A stretch of 58,208 nucleotides of DNA from Bacteroidota bacterium (lineage in GTDB: Bacteria > Bacteroidota > Rhodothermia > Rhodothermales > JAHQVL01). Location of the stretch: the NCBI GenBank assembly GCA_039111535.1, contig JBCCIM010000016.1, positions 1 to 58,208 on the forward strand, written 5' to 3'. This document shows, piece after piece, positions 34,411 through 43,346 of the stretch (within the stretch, counting starts at the first letter, position 1; every line of letters begins with the position of its first letter). A program made the position numbers and the translations under genes. The notes under the pieces are model-generated. The model made no database searches, was not told the DNA's origin, and was given only the letters and a program-made list of their open reading frames with translations.

Positions 34411-35643
34411 TTAAAATTGGATATCTTTTTCAACACGCTTGTCGCCCCGCTTCACTACAACCGTAGTTTTCTGGCCTTTTTCAAGCTTGCCCAATGCCAT
34501 CATATAATCGTTGATGTTATTGATCTCGAACTCATCCAGTTTAACGACAATGTCTCCCCGTTCGAGGCCCGCTTTTGCTGCAGGACGATCGTCCATTACG
34601 GCATCGATACGTAGGCCCACACCGTCCGCTACATAATCCGGCATAATGCCCATGCTTACCTTGAAGGTACTGCGCATGGTCTGCTCGTCTTTCGTTTTGG
34701 TAAACGCGATCGCTTCAGGGCTATCAAGCGCTTCGATGACGTCAACAACATAAGAAGCAATCTGCTCAATACCGGCAAAATTGACCAACGGGCTATCATC
34801 TGATGCCTTGTGGTAGTCGGGATGCTGTCCTGTAAAGAAGTGTAGCGCAGGAATGTCTTCAAGGTAGAATGAGGTATGATCAGATGCGCCTACACCTGAT
34901 TCATGTTTTTTGAGATCAAAGCCGGCCGGCTTCGTACGTTCAAGCACCTCATCCCATACTGGTGACGTACCGGTTCCGTTGATGGCCAGCACGTTGTTTT
35001 CATTGAGTCGGCCCACCATATCGAGGTTGATCATATAGTTGACCTTGTCGAGATCCGGGATATCCTGTTTTACAAAAGCTTTTGAGCCATACAAACCAAG
35101 TTCTTCACCAGAAAAGCCAACAAAGAGGTAGTTGTTGCCTGTTGCATTTGCAGCTTTGAGTTGGCGTGCAATTTCGATAACACCGGCAACTCCGCTTGCG
35201 TTATCATCTGCCCCGTTATGAATGGCAGGCTCATTGGGCTGACGCGAACCAAAAGCGCCATGCCCAAGGTGGTCGTAATGCGCACCAACAATGACGGTAT
35301 GGTCCGCATTGTTGTCGATATAGCCGGCGACATTTACTCCTACACGCGCTTCGCCTGAACCGGGTGCTGCATGCGGATTGCTGCTGTAGGTAAAATCAAA
35401 TTTGTGATACCAGGATCCGTTATAAGGCTCCAGGCCGAGTGTTTCAAACCGATTTGCGATATAGGCAGCGGCACGCGCTTCTCCATCTGTGCCTGTTTCA
35501 CGGCCTTCGAGATAATCAGAAGCGAGATATACCACATCCACTTCGATGGATAACCGTGTTTCTTGCGCAAGCGCTGGCAGGGATAGCATAGTGCCCAGCA
35601 CAACACAGACAGCAATTCGGGAAAAGCTTCTATATAGAGTCAT
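34411..35643 (-). CDS. M28-family zinc aminopeptidase with C-terminal PDZ domain
   Basis: 410 residues from the ATG at 35643, chosen because a signal peptide (..LSLPALAQ) begins there; an upstream ATG would add 24 residues. The M28 metal sites are visible: HYDHLG, DDNASGVAG, GEELGLYGS, NLDMVGR and a late LHFFTGQHPDYH. After about residue 315 a PDZ-like module follows (GLRIDAVMDDRPAAKAGLERGDIVVKL). It is an exported peptidase cleaving N-terminal residues of peptides. Cotranscribed with the lactonase. Confidence 0.92.
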   Translation of the reverse strand: MTLYRSFSRIAVCVVLGTMLSLPALAQETRLSIEVDVVYLASDYLEGRETGTDGEARAAAYIANRFETLGLEPYNGSWYHKFDFTYSSNPHAAPGSGEARVGVNVAGYIDNNADHTVIVGAHYDHLGHGAFGSRQPNEPAIHNGADDNASGVAGVIEIARQLKAANATGNNYLFVGFSGEELGLYGSKAFVKQDIPDLDKVNYMINLDMVGRLNENNVLAINGTGTSPVWDEVLERTKPAGFDLKKHESGVGASDHTSFYLEDIPALHFFTGQHPDYHKASDDSPLVNFAGIEQIASYVVDVIEALDSPEAIAFTKTKDEQTMRSTFKVSMGIMPDYVADGVGLRIDAVMDDRPAAKAGLERGDIVVKLDEFEINNINDYMMALGKLEKGQKTTVVVKRGDKRVEKDIQF

Positions 35644-35771
35644 AAGATGTATACAATCCAAAAGGTTAATGCTCTTTTTTAAAAGACGCTTTGACGTACG
35701 AGTTTCCGTAAACACGCACGCCTATTTTTTTGCAGCTGTTTATTATAACGCTATTTACTTTCTGCGCAGTT

Positions 35772-36743
35772 TTATTTCCTCAATGAAGCTACCTGCTCTC
35801 CGACAAGCGCCGGCATAAGGGCAGCAACATCACCGATCGCTTTCCCGTGTGTTGTGGCTTGCACCTGACAAACAGCAACGGCCGGCGCGAGGGCTTCACG
35901 GGCAAGTTCTGCACGAGCCGGCCCTAAAATTCGATCACCAAGCACAACAGCCAGCGTCCCCAACACAATGGCCTGCGGATTGAGTAAGTCTACTAACAGG
36001 GCAAGGCCGCGTCCCATCCACTTGCCGGCTTCTGTTGCAACCTGCAACGCTTCCGGATCGTCGGCCAACATCGCATCAACCAGTTCGCGAATTGTGGTAT
36101 TTGCCTGCCATCGCGTTGGATTGTGGAGATGGGCAAGCGCTACCAGTCCGGCGCCGGAAGCAAAACCTTCCCAGGAGCCTGTTTTACCAAACCCGGTTGG
36201 GCCACGTTCTGCCAATCGCCAATGCCCTATTTCGCCGGCCGTCTCACTCCGGCCATACAACACCTGTCCGTTGATGATCACGCCGGCGCCAATCCCGGTG
36301 CCAAATGTCAAAAACACCAGGTCTCTAATTTCAGGCTGTTGACGCCCAATCCCAAAGTGGTACGCAGCAAGTGCGCCGGCATTGCCATCGTGCTCGATGT
36401 ACACGGGCAAGAGCGGAAAGGCATCCATTAGGTGCTGTTTGAGGGATACACCATGCCACCCGGGCAAATGCGGGGGGTTCACCAGTTCGCCGGCTTCAAC
36501 GCGCAACGGTCCTCCAATCGACACCCCAATGGCCTGCATCTTGCGGCCGGCAGACCGCGCATGCGACCGTATTTCTCTGGCTATATCCAACATGGTCGGA
36601 AAAGTATTGCCGAACGGCGTCTCTGCGTTGGTGGGCATTTCAACGCGTTGTAGAATTTCACCTTCCACTGTGCCTTCTACAATGGCAGTTTTGGTACCGC
36701 CTATATCAAATCCGAGAATCGTCTGGGTTAATGCCCGCAGCAC
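35772..36743 (-). CDS. ROK-family sugar kinase-like protein lacking zinc cysteines
   Basis: 323 residues from a GTG start. The ATP phosphate loop GFDIGGTKTAI, the catalytic EHDGNAGALAAY region and TFGTGIGAG are intact, so kinase activity is plausible. The zinc site, normally GH-x9-CxCGxxGCxE, here reads GHWRLAERGPTGFGKTGSWE: all three cysteines are replaced. No helix-turn-helix domain precedes it, so it is the kinase rather than repressor type. Substrate unknown. Between the M28 peptidase and DsbD genes, 112 bases past dsbD. Confidence 0.88.
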   Translation of the reverse strand: MLRALTQTILGFDIGGTKTAIVEGTVEGEILQRVEMPTNAETPFGNTFPTMLDIAREIRSHARSAGRKMQAIGVSIGGPLRVEAGELVNPPHLPGWHGVSLKQHLMDAFPLLPVYIEHDGNAGALAAYHFGIGRQQPEIRDLVFLTFGTGIGAGVIINGQVLYGRSETAGEIGHWRLAERGPTGFGKTGSWEGFASGAGLVALAHLHNPTRWQANTTIRELVDAMLADDPEALQVATEAGKWMGRGLALLVDLLNPQAIVLGTLAVVLGDRILGPARAELAREALAPAVAVCQVQATTHGKAIGDVAALMPALVGEQVASLRK

Positions 36744-36855
36744 AGCCAGCTTCAGGTTAGTTATATGATTTTGAGGTGATCCGCAACTTTAAAATGAAGA
36801 CTTTGGGGTAGTTCGCAGATCCCTAGTAGCTCACGTAAAGTGTGGGATGCGGCGC

Positions 36856-38865
36856 CTAGTTGGACAAGGCGAGGTTTTTCGAGAATGACGCAGTGCCGCC
36901 ATCCAGAAAATCCCGAAACTCATCAACAGAAGCAGTGCCACTCATGCGCGCCAGCAAGATCTGCGTTGCAGGATGCACAACGGCATAGGTGGGGAGCGCA
37001 ACTGTGCCTGTAAGGTTCAATTGATAGCGCTGAAGCGTTGGGCCTTCATCGATATCATCGGTGTAGAGCCGCAGCAACACAAAGTCGTTTTCAAAGCGCT
37101 CGGTGATCGACTGGTGCAAAAACACAGTGGACTCCATTTGCCGGCAATTGGTGCAGGTATAACCGGTAAAATCGATAAACACAGGCTTGCCGGCTGTTGC
37201 AGCAGCAGCAAAAGCAGCGTCAATGTCTTCATACCAGTTTTCGTCACCTATACTTTCGCCTGCGGTGCGCGGCAAGGCAGCCAGCAAACTAATGTCGGTA
37301 CCCTGTCGAGGTGGCAAAAAGGCATCCAGGTTATTTAGGGGTGCACCGAGCAATCCGGGTAGCATGTACAATGAAAGACCAAAAAATCCGATAGCCGTGA
37401 TCAGCCGGAGCGTCCCAATTTCCTGGTCTGCAGGTTCGTGCTTGAGCCGTAGTTTGCCGATTAAATAAATCCCTGTGAGGAAGAAGATGACTACAATCAC
37501 GGCAATGGCAAGCGGACGAGAAATCAAATTCCATCCCCATACCAGGTCGGCGTTTGACAGAAACTTGATGGCAGCAGCCAGCTCAATAAAGCCGAAGACA
37601 ACTTTCAGGGTATTCATCCAGTTGCCCGAAGCCGGCAGCCGGGAGAGCCCAGAAGGAAACATGGCAAATAGCACAAAAGGCAGCGCGAATGTGGCGCTAA
37701 AAATCAACATCCCAATAACAGGATATATCCACTCTCCGCCGGCTGTTGCGGCCAGCAATGTGCCGACAAAAGGTGCCGTACACGAGAAAGAAACGAGCGT
37801 AAGCGTTGCCCCCATGAACAACACGCCAGCATACCCTTTTTGCTCGTTGCTCTGCCGGTTAAAGTAGTTCAATAAGCCGTTAGGCAAGCGTAGCTCAAAC
37901 AATCCAAGTAAGGACAGTGCAAATACAATAAACACCAACCCGATCAGCAGATTCACCCAGGGATTTGCAGCAATGACTTGTGCACCCGAGGCGCCAATCA
38001 GGAAAGACATCAAAACGCCAAGGCCCGTAAAAATCACAATAATCGATAGGCCATACACGCTGGCCATCCGAAAGGCTTCACCACGATCGCTGCTGTGCTT
38101 GGTAAAGTAGGAGACCGTGAGCGGAATCATCGGGAAGGTGCACGGCATCAGCAACGCACCAAGGCCGGCGCCAATGGCAAGCAACAAAAAGCCCCAGAAG
38201 CCGCCGGCGCGGGACCCCAGAGAGCCTACCGATGCGACACTGTTTTCGGGCGCGGTCGCCGTTGGTGCAGATTCGGTTGGCGCTATGCCCCCAGGCGCAA
38301 TTTCGATGGGTGCTACTTCGGGTGAAGCTATTTCCGCTAGGGCGCCAGAAACGGGAGCACCAACGCCGTTTCGGACTTCGTATCCTACGCTAAACTCGCC
38401 TTTAGCGGGCGGTAAACAGATACCCAGTTCATCGCTACAGATCTGAAACCCTACAAAGCCGGCCAGTGCATTTTTGCCATTAACTACGTCTTCGTTTATA
38501 TCGTAGCGCACATCAAGCAAGACGTTGTCAAGGAAGTACTCAACATCCATTTTGAAGTTTTTGTCGAATGCTTGCCTGGGTGTCGACTGAATCACTTCAC
38601 CTTGCTGCACAAATCCGGCGGGCAGGGCCTCGAGGTTGAACGTCATGCCACGGATGGGCTTCGGAGAATCCATGGCGTACATTTTCCAGCCTTCTGCAAT
38701 CGTTGCCTCAACTTTGAGGTCAATTTCATCACCGGGCTGCAAAACATCCTCCGACAAGCTGGCACGCCAATTCACATAATCAGCGGGTGGGCCAATTTGC
38801 TGGGCTCCAGCAGTGCCGGCGAGCCAACTGGAAACGAGGAGGAAAAGTAGGGTACGCAGATACAT
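36856..38865 (-). CDS. dsbD: Thiol:disulfide interchange protein DsbD
   Basis: 669 residues from the ATG at 38865 (MYLRTLLFLLVSSWLAG..); the frame stays open 108 codons further upstream but that part reaches into the rplI region and has no signal. N-terminal periplasmic domain with CSDELGICLPP cysteines, an alanine/proline-rich linker, a central eight-helix DsbD/CcdA-type domain (GALLMPCTFPMIPLTVSYF), and a C-terminal thioredoxin-like domain with CTNC (TGYTCTNCRQME). It moves electrons from cytosolic thioredoxin to periplasmic thiols, which may include the copper and heme proteins encoded here. Confidence 0.93.
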   Translation of the reverse strand: MYLRTLLFLLVSSWLAGTAGAQQIGPPADYVNWRASLSEDVLQPGDEIDLKVEATIAEGWKMYAMDSPKPIRGMTFNLEALPAGFVQQGEVIQSTPRQAFDKNFKMDVEYFLDNVLLDVRYDINEDVVNGKNALAGFVGFQICSDELGICLPPAKGEFSVGYEVRNGVGAPVSGALAEIASPEVAPIEIAPGGIAPTESAPTATAPENSVASVGSLGSRAGGFWGFLLLAIGAGLGALLMPCTFPMIPLTVSYFTKHSSDRGEAFRMASVYGLSIIVIFTGLGVLMSFLIGASGAQVIAANPWVNLLIGLVFIVFALSLLGLFELRLPNGLLNYFNRQSNEQKGYAGVLFMGATLTLVSFSCTAPFVGTLLAATAGGEWIYPVIGMLIFSATFALPFVLFAMFPSGLSRLPASGNWMNTLKVVFGFIELAAAIKFLSNADLVWGWNLISRPLAIAVIVVIFFLTGIYLIGKLRLKHEPADQEIGTLRLITAIGFFGLSLYMLPGLLGAPLNNLDAFLPPRQGTDISLLAALPRTAGESIGDENWYEDIDAAFAAAATAGKPVFIDFTGYTCTNCRQMESTVFLHQSITERFENDFVLLRLYTDDIDEGPTLQRYQLNLTGTVALPTYAVVHPATQILLARMSGTASVDEFRDFLDGGTASFSKNLALSN

Positions 38866-38948
38866 TAACCGTGAGCGTTTGAATACCAAGAATCCACCAA
38901 CACCCGCAACAGTGTTTAACGTGGACAACCGTACATACAGAATACAAA

Positions 38949-38987
38949 AAAAGGTGCTCGAAACCGTATCGGTAACGAACACCTTTT
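38949..38987 (-). terminator. Terminator of the rpsF-rpsR-rplI operon
   Basis: AAAAGGTG / CACCTTTT outer stem continued by TCG/CGA and an inner ACCG-TAT-CGGT, with a long T run on the minus strand. It lies 30 bases past the rplI stop. Confidence 0.88.
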
Positions 38988-39016
38988 CTGAATGTTGCAA
39001 GCCTGAAGGCGCGTAC

Positions 39017-39481
39017 TTACGCCTCTTCTGCCGGCTCCTGAATGGGCTCAACACGCACTTTAACGCTTGTTGCGATATCAGAAGTGAGCTTGATACTGGC
39101 AGTGTATACACCAAGTACCTTGATCTCTTCGTCCATGTCGATGCGCCGGCGGTCGATTTCGTATCCCTGCTTGGCAAGCTGCACGGCAACCTGCGTTGGG
39201 GTTACGGTGCCAAAGATGCGATTTTCTTCACCAACTTTGACTTCTACTACAACTTCGACTTTTTCCAGTGCTGCTGCGAGCTTTTCATTCTCTTCCCTAC
39301 GCTGGGTAATCCGGCGGGAAGCCTGGCGCATCATCTCTTCGTGCTCTCTGATTGCGCCTTCTGTAGCAAGCTTGGCAAGTCCCTGGGGGATCAGGTAATT
39401 ACGTCCAAATCCGTTTTTTACGGTGACGATTTGTCCCTCATCACCCAGCTTGGGGATGTCTTTTTTAAGTATGACTTTCAT
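39017..39481 (-). CDS. rplI: 50S ribosomal protein L9
   Basis: 154 residues from the ATG at 39481. N-terminal domain MKVILKKDIPKLGDEGQIV and KNGFGRNYLIPQGLA is diagnostic, followed by the long central helix (REHEEMMRQASRRITQRREENEKL) and the C-terminal domain. The protein ends in an acidic tail (EPIQEPAEEA), slightly longer than in E. coli. Starts two bases past rpsR. Confidence 0.98.
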   Translation of the reverse strand: MKVILKKDIPKLGDEGQIVTVKNGFGRNYLIPQGLAKLATEGAIREHEEMMRQASRRITQRREENEKLAAALEKVEVVVEVKVGEENRIFGTVTPTQVAVQLAKQGYEIDRRRIDMDEEIKVLGVYTASIKLTSDIATSVKVRVEPIQEPAEEA

Positions 39482-39482
39482 A

Positions 39483-39731
39483 TTATCGTACCGTATCAGA
39501 AACGAAAGGAATAAGCGCAAGGTGGCGCGCTCGTTTGATTGCACGGGTCAGCTGCCGTTGCTGTTTGGCGGTAACGCCTGTAATACGGCGAGGCAGAATT
39601 TTGCCCTGCTCGTTTACAAAACGGAGCAGCAAGTCCGTGTCCTTATAATCGATGTACTCCATGTCGCTGAGCGCTGCTCCTTTGTCAGCAGACTCGTTAT
39701 CAGGCTTTTTTGTTGGTTTTTTGTCACTCAT
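39483..39731 (-). CDS. rpsR: 30S ribosomal protein S18
   Basis: 82 residues from the ATG at 39731; a start four codons earlier is possible. The core [47 protein letters not shown] is intact. The N-terminus carries a lysine/acid-rich extension. Middle gene of rpsF-rpsR-rplI. Confidence 0.98.
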   Translation of the reverse strand: MSDKKPTKKPDNESADKGAALSDMEYIDYKDTDLLLRFVNEQGKILPRRITGVTAKQQRQLTRAIKRARHLALIPFVSDTVR

Positions 39732-39765
39732 CGCTTTTATCAAGTTTTGGTCTTATACCCGGTGG

Positions 39766-40125
39766 TTATTCTGCTGCTGCGACTGCTGCAGGAGTGCTTT
39801 TGCGCTGTTCGTAGCTACGCACCATTTTGGCGTCCATACGAAGCGTCATGTAGCGCAAGATGTCGTCGTCGATTTCGAGCGCGCGCTCAATTTTAACGAT
39901 GACTTCGCCCGGCAAATCCAAATAGATATTGACGTAATAGCCGTTGCGCTTCTTGTTGATGGGATAAGCAAGTCGGCGTGAACCCCACTCGTCAGTCTCC
40001 TTAATCTCTCCGCCGTTTTCCTTGATCAGTTTATTAACGCGTTCTACGACTGCCTTGATCTGGTCTTCGCTTAGAACCGCATTAATGATATAAGTGAACT
40101 CGTAGGCATTTTTTTGTGCTGCCAT
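39766..40125 (-). CDS. rpsF: 30S ribosomal protein S6
   Basis: 119 residues. YEFTYIINAVLSEDQIKAV, DEWGSRRLAYPINKKRNGYYV and ILRYMTLRMDAKMV are diagnostic. It leads the operon; ssb, which sits between rpsF and rpsR in many bacteria, is absent, as in many Bacteroidota. Confidence 0.98.
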   Translation of the reverse strand: MAAQKNAYEFTYIINAVLSEDQIKAVVERVNKLIKENGGEIKETDEWGSRRLAYPINKKRNGYYVNIYLDLPGEVIVKIERALEIDDDILRYMTLRMDAKMVRSYEQRKSTPAAVAAAE

Positions 40126-40240
40126 ATGATCCCTCCGGAATGAGTTATATCATGCCCCTGACGTTCAGGAGCAGGGATGAGCGGCATGATAGTCACTAAC
40201 GAGGGAGAAGATCCGAATGAGGGGGATTTTCACAGTATTT

Positions 40241-40276
40241 GAATATCGAACACCGAACCAGGGGTGTTCGATATTC
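40241..40276. repeat. Perfect inverted repeat, GAATATCGAAC family
   Basis: Arms GAATATCGAACACC (40241-40254) and GGTGTTCGATATTC (40263-40276) pair over 14 bp with an 8-base loop. It lies directly past the prfA stop and is not followed by a T run. It shares GAATATCGAAC with the element at 20278-20347. Confidence 0.85.
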
Positions 40277-40277
40277 T

Positions 40278-41354
40278 CTAGAGATTCGCCATGCGATCTG
40301 CGTGCTCTGCTGTCCGCAGGGCATTGATCACATCTTCCAGGTCGCCATTCACAATTTTCTGGAGCGGATAGTTTTTGCTATCGCCCTGCAACCGGTGATC
40401 GGTGACGCGATCCTGGGGCCAGTTGTACGTTCGGATTTTACCGGAGCGGTCTCCCGAGCCTACCATGGAGCGGCGCGCTTCACTTCGCTCCGCGTTTCGT
40501 TTCGCAATTTCCATTTCATACAACCGCGAACGCAACACACGCAACGCTTTGTCTTTGTTTTTGTGCTGGCTCTTTTCATCCTGACACGTCACAACCAAAC
40601 CTGTTGGGATGTGCGTAATGCGTACCGCAGAGTCGGTTGTGTTTACCGACTGCCCGCCAGGGCCGCTCGAGCGGTATACATCAATTTTGAGGTCGTTTGC
40701 GTGAATGTCTACATCCACCTCATCTGCTTCCGGCAGCACGGCCACCGTAGCTGCTGAGGTATGAATGCGGCCACTGGACTCGGTAGCCGGCACGCGTTGT
40801 ACGCGGTGCACCCCGCTCTCAAACTTCATCATTCCAAACGCATTGGCGCCTTTGAGCTCAAAAATCACTTCCTTGAATCCGCCCTGGGTACCGTGCGACG
40901 TTTCCAGCAGCTCAACTTTCCATTTATGCTTTTCAGCAAAGCGGTTGTACAGGCGGAAGAGGTCACCGGCAAAGAGCGCTGCTTCATCTCCGCCCGTGCC
41001 TGCGCGAATCTCCACGATGGCATTTTTAGAGTCTTCAGGATCTTTCGGAATCAACAGCAAGTGCAGCGCATCTTCCATCGCCGGAATTTTGGTCTCAAGC
41101 GCTTCCGATTCTTCTTTGGCCATTGCAACAAGATCAGGATCGTCCTCCCCATCAAGCATGTCTTTCAAATCGCTAAGCTCTTTTAGCGCATCCTCGTAAT
41201 CTTTAATCGCTGCAACGACTACTCTAAGGTCAGTATGCTCTTTACCAAGCGCGGCCATCTGCTTCACATCTGTTGCAACCTCGGGCTGCGACATCAAGTT
41301 GGTGACATCCGCAAATCGCTTTTTGATTTCCTGTAGAGACTCAATATTGATCAT
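40278..41354 (-). CDS. prfA: Peptide chain release factor 1
   Basis: 358 residues, full length. The peptidyl-transferase motif GGQ is near residue 234 (SSGPGGQSVNTTD), and the stop-codon motif PAT (RVPATESSGRIHTS) identifies RF1 rather than RF2. It releases polypeptides at UAA and UAG. Usual partner prmC is not next to it. Divergent from the coiled-coil pair. Confidence 0.97.
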   Translation of the reverse strand: MINIESLQEIKKRFADVTNLMSQPEVATDVKQMAALGKEHTDLRVVVAAIKDYEDALKELSDLKDMLDGEDDPDLVAMAKEESEALETKIPAMEDALHLLLIPKDPEDSKNAIVEIRAGTGGDEAALFAGDLFRLYNRFAEKHKWKVELLETSHGTQGGFKEVIFELKGANAFGMMKFESGVHRVQRVPATESSGRIHTSAATVAVLPEADEVDVDIHANDLKIDVYRSSGPGGQSVNTTDSAVRITHIPTGLVVTCQDEKSQHKNKDKALRVLRSRLYEMEIAKRNAERSEARRSMVGSGDRSGKIRTYNWPQDRVTDHRLQGDSKNYPLQKIVNGDLEDVINALRTAEHADRMANL

Positions 41355-41535
41355 AGATCGTTCCAGCTGCTTTTTTCATCCGGTTCTGACCGGCATGATT
41401 TCAATAAACCAACCCGTTAACGCACAATACCCGGACTTGTTGGTCTTCTCAACATGTTTTTCCTGATTTCACGCGATCTGCCGACAATCAACCGGGTCCG
41501 ATACGTGCCGCCAAGGCCCAACAAAACCTACCCGC

Positions 41536-41943
41536 ATGAAAAAGTCTCAGCCTATCTGGATGTTTATTGTCATCGCTTCCTTGAGCGCAATAACCGCCAT
41601 TGCTGTTGAGCGAAGCATTTTTGGCGGGTCAACCGACCGGCTCGATCAGAATATTCTCGCACTGGAAAAGCAGTTGGCCTGGTCGCAAGCACAACGAGAC
41701 TCGCTCAATTCCTTGCTTGCGCAACACCAGGATACCTTGCGGGCGCTTGTTTCCCAGGAGGGCAGCCTGCTCAACAATCTCGATGCATTGCGCTTTCAAT
41801 TGGCCAAACAAGACTCCCTTATTGATCACCTCCGCACAGATGCACCTAACCATGACATCACAACTGATTCGTTACTGCACGACCTTAACAATATTGTTCG
41901 CGACATGCACTCCCACAATGGCCCAGGAGATAACTCCGATTGA
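41536..41943 (+). CDS. Membrane-anchored coiled-coil protein, hypothetical (first of overlapping pair)
   Basis: 135 residues. One membrane helix near residues 8-28 (WMFIVIASLSAITAIAV) is followed by a long heptad-like, Gln/Leu-rich region (residues 35-115, NILALEKQLAWSQAQRDSLNSLL..) and an Asp/His-rich end (DMHSHNGPGDNSD). No family is recognised. Its 3' end overlaps the start of the next gene in another frame by 26 bases, so the two are surely translated as a pair. Confidence 0.7.
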   Translation: MKKSQPIWMFIVIASLSAITAIAVERSIFGGSTDRLDQNILALEKQLAWSQAQRDSLNSLLAQHQDTLRALVSQEGSLLNNLDALRFQLAKQDSLIDHLRTDAPNHDITTDSLLHDLNNIVRDMHSHNGPGDNSD

Positions 41944-42391
41944 CGCGCGAACAGTTGAGCCTGCCGGCGTAGCAGAACGCGAACTTGTAGGCCATGTGCC
42001 GGCAGACAGCGTTCGCATGGTGGTCTTGCCAGAGACGGGCGAAGTGGGCTTCATTGTACCAAAATCTGTTGCCCTACACTACCGCAACCTCGTCCTGGAT
42101 TTGTTGCCGGCGCTTGAGCAAAAGATCCAGTTGCTGGAGGACGCCTCCGCACAACAGCTTTCTTTATCTGCAAACCGGCTCGAACAAATTGAACATCTGG
42201 CAACACAGCGCGATATGCTGCAAGAACAGGTAACCCTCTATGCCGCGGACGCTACAGCATTGAAAAATCAGTTGGACGAGGTCAATAAAGCACGCAAACG
42301 CGAAATCGTAAAAAAGAAGTTCTGGCGCAGCAGCAATTACCTGTTTATGGGGACAACAGCCATTCTTTCAGTTGTTCTAATTGCCCGCTAA
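41918..42391 (+). CDS. Coiled-coil protein with C-terminal membrane helix, hypothetical (second of pair)
   Basis: 157 residues from the ATG at 41918 inside the previous gene; the frame is open upstream but earlier starts would lie deep within the first coding region. The soluble N-terminus (MAQEITPIDARTVEPAG..) is followed by PETGEVGFIVPKSVALHYR, then a coiled-coil-like stretch (residues 55-125), a basic patch (KARKREIVKKKFWR) and one C-terminal helix (YLFMGTTAILSVVLIAR). Its anchoring is the mirror image of its partner's. Function unknown. Confidence 0.65.
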   Translation: MAQEITPIDARTVEPAGVAERELVGHVPADSVRMVVLPETGEVGFIVPKSVALHYRNLVLDLLPALEQKIQLLEDASAQQLSLSANRLEQIEHLATQRDMLQEQVTLYAADATALKNQLDEVNKARKREIVKKKFWRSSNYLFMGTTAILSVVLIAR

Positions 42392-42413
42392 TATGCATCG
42401 AACGATGCTTGAT

Positions 42414-43226
42414 TTACTGTTTTTTCAGTAAATAGATGTCTTGTCGGAGGTGGTCTTCATCACGGCCCGGAATAAAGCCAAGCAAATCAAATCCGGTACA
42501 CAGCTTTTCTTCGACATACGCCTTGCCGGCATAGGTGGTGCAAAGGTTTTCGCCCGCACGAGACGAATACAACACCACCAGTTCTCCGCGCTGCATTGCA
42601 GTACGCTGGTTTTCTGTCAGTCCCCCGGCAACGCGGTCCCCATGCATGGTCAGATAAAGCACACCACCCGGCCGCATCACCCGGCGTAACTCAGCAATCC
42701 ATGCCTCTTGTGTTTCTGCCGGAAGGTGGGTGAATACGGAGCGGGCATAGACAAAGTCGAAGGAAGCCGGCGCAAACGTAAAAGGCGGCAATAGCTGGTT
42801 CACAGAGAAACTGGCAAATGAAAGATGGGTCTGGCACCACGCAATGAGCGACGCGTTGTAGTCAGACCCTGTCAGGATCGCGTCCGTGTGCTTCTGCACA
42901 TGCCTGATAAGCCGGCCGCATCCGCAACCAAAATCCAGAATGGATGAGAAGTCCTGCAGAGGATGTCCAAATTGCGCCAATTGCGCGGCCATGTCATCAA
43001 CAACCTTCTGCCCAGAATCCAGGAATACAGCCTGCCAACGCGATGCAATCACATCATACATGAGATTGGGTGGCGGCAAGGGATAGCCGTCGGCCCCCCG
43101 ATTATCTTTGACTTGCAATTGGCGCCACAATACAGACGGGCTGGCAGACTTCAGGTTGAAGTATACGCGTTCGCCAAAATTGAGCAGGCCTACCTTGTGT
43201 AATCCCGCCTTGATGGCTCTTTTCAT
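42414..43226 (-). CDS. Class I SAM-dependent methyltransferase
   Basis: 270 residues. The SAM-binding loop is ILDFGCGCGRLIRHV near residue 90; later FDFVYARSVFTHLP and ELRRVMRPGGVLYLTMHG complete the methyltransferase_11/25 pattern. The N-terminal ~85 residues are typical of the glycan/lipid-associated methyltransferases often near sugar genes. Substrate not determined. Cytosolic. A lone minus-strand gene. Confidence 0.88.
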   Translation of the reverse strand: MKRAIKAGLHKVGLLNFGERVYFNLKSASPSVLWRQLQVKDNRGADGYPLPPPNLMYDVIASRWQAVFLDSGQKVVDDMAAQLAQFGHPLQDFSSILDFGCGCGRLIRHVQKHTDAILTGSDYNASLIAWCQTHLSFASFSVNQLLPPFTFAPASFDFVYARSVFTHLPAETQEAWIAELRRVMRPGGVLYLTMHGDRVAGGLTENQRTAMQRGELVVLYSSRAGENLCTTYAGKAYVEEKLCTGFDLLGFIPGRDEDHLRQDIYLLKKQ

Positions 43227-43346
43227 GGTACGCTATCCTTTCCGGGAGAATCAACTGGTAAATACTAAACCTGTGTATTGAAATCCAATCCACTTTTCAA
43301 TTTACCACGGTACCACATTTACACACTGCTACATCACTTAGCAAAC

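Noticed and set aside
38866-39189. Longer N-terminus for DsbD
   Set aside because: The open frame covers the rplI terminator and 3' end, and the signal peptide begins at 38865.
41536-42391. Phage Rz/Rz1-type spanin genes
   Set aside because: Overlap and anchoring are suggestive, but no phage genes, no lipobox and the neighbours are housekeeping genes.
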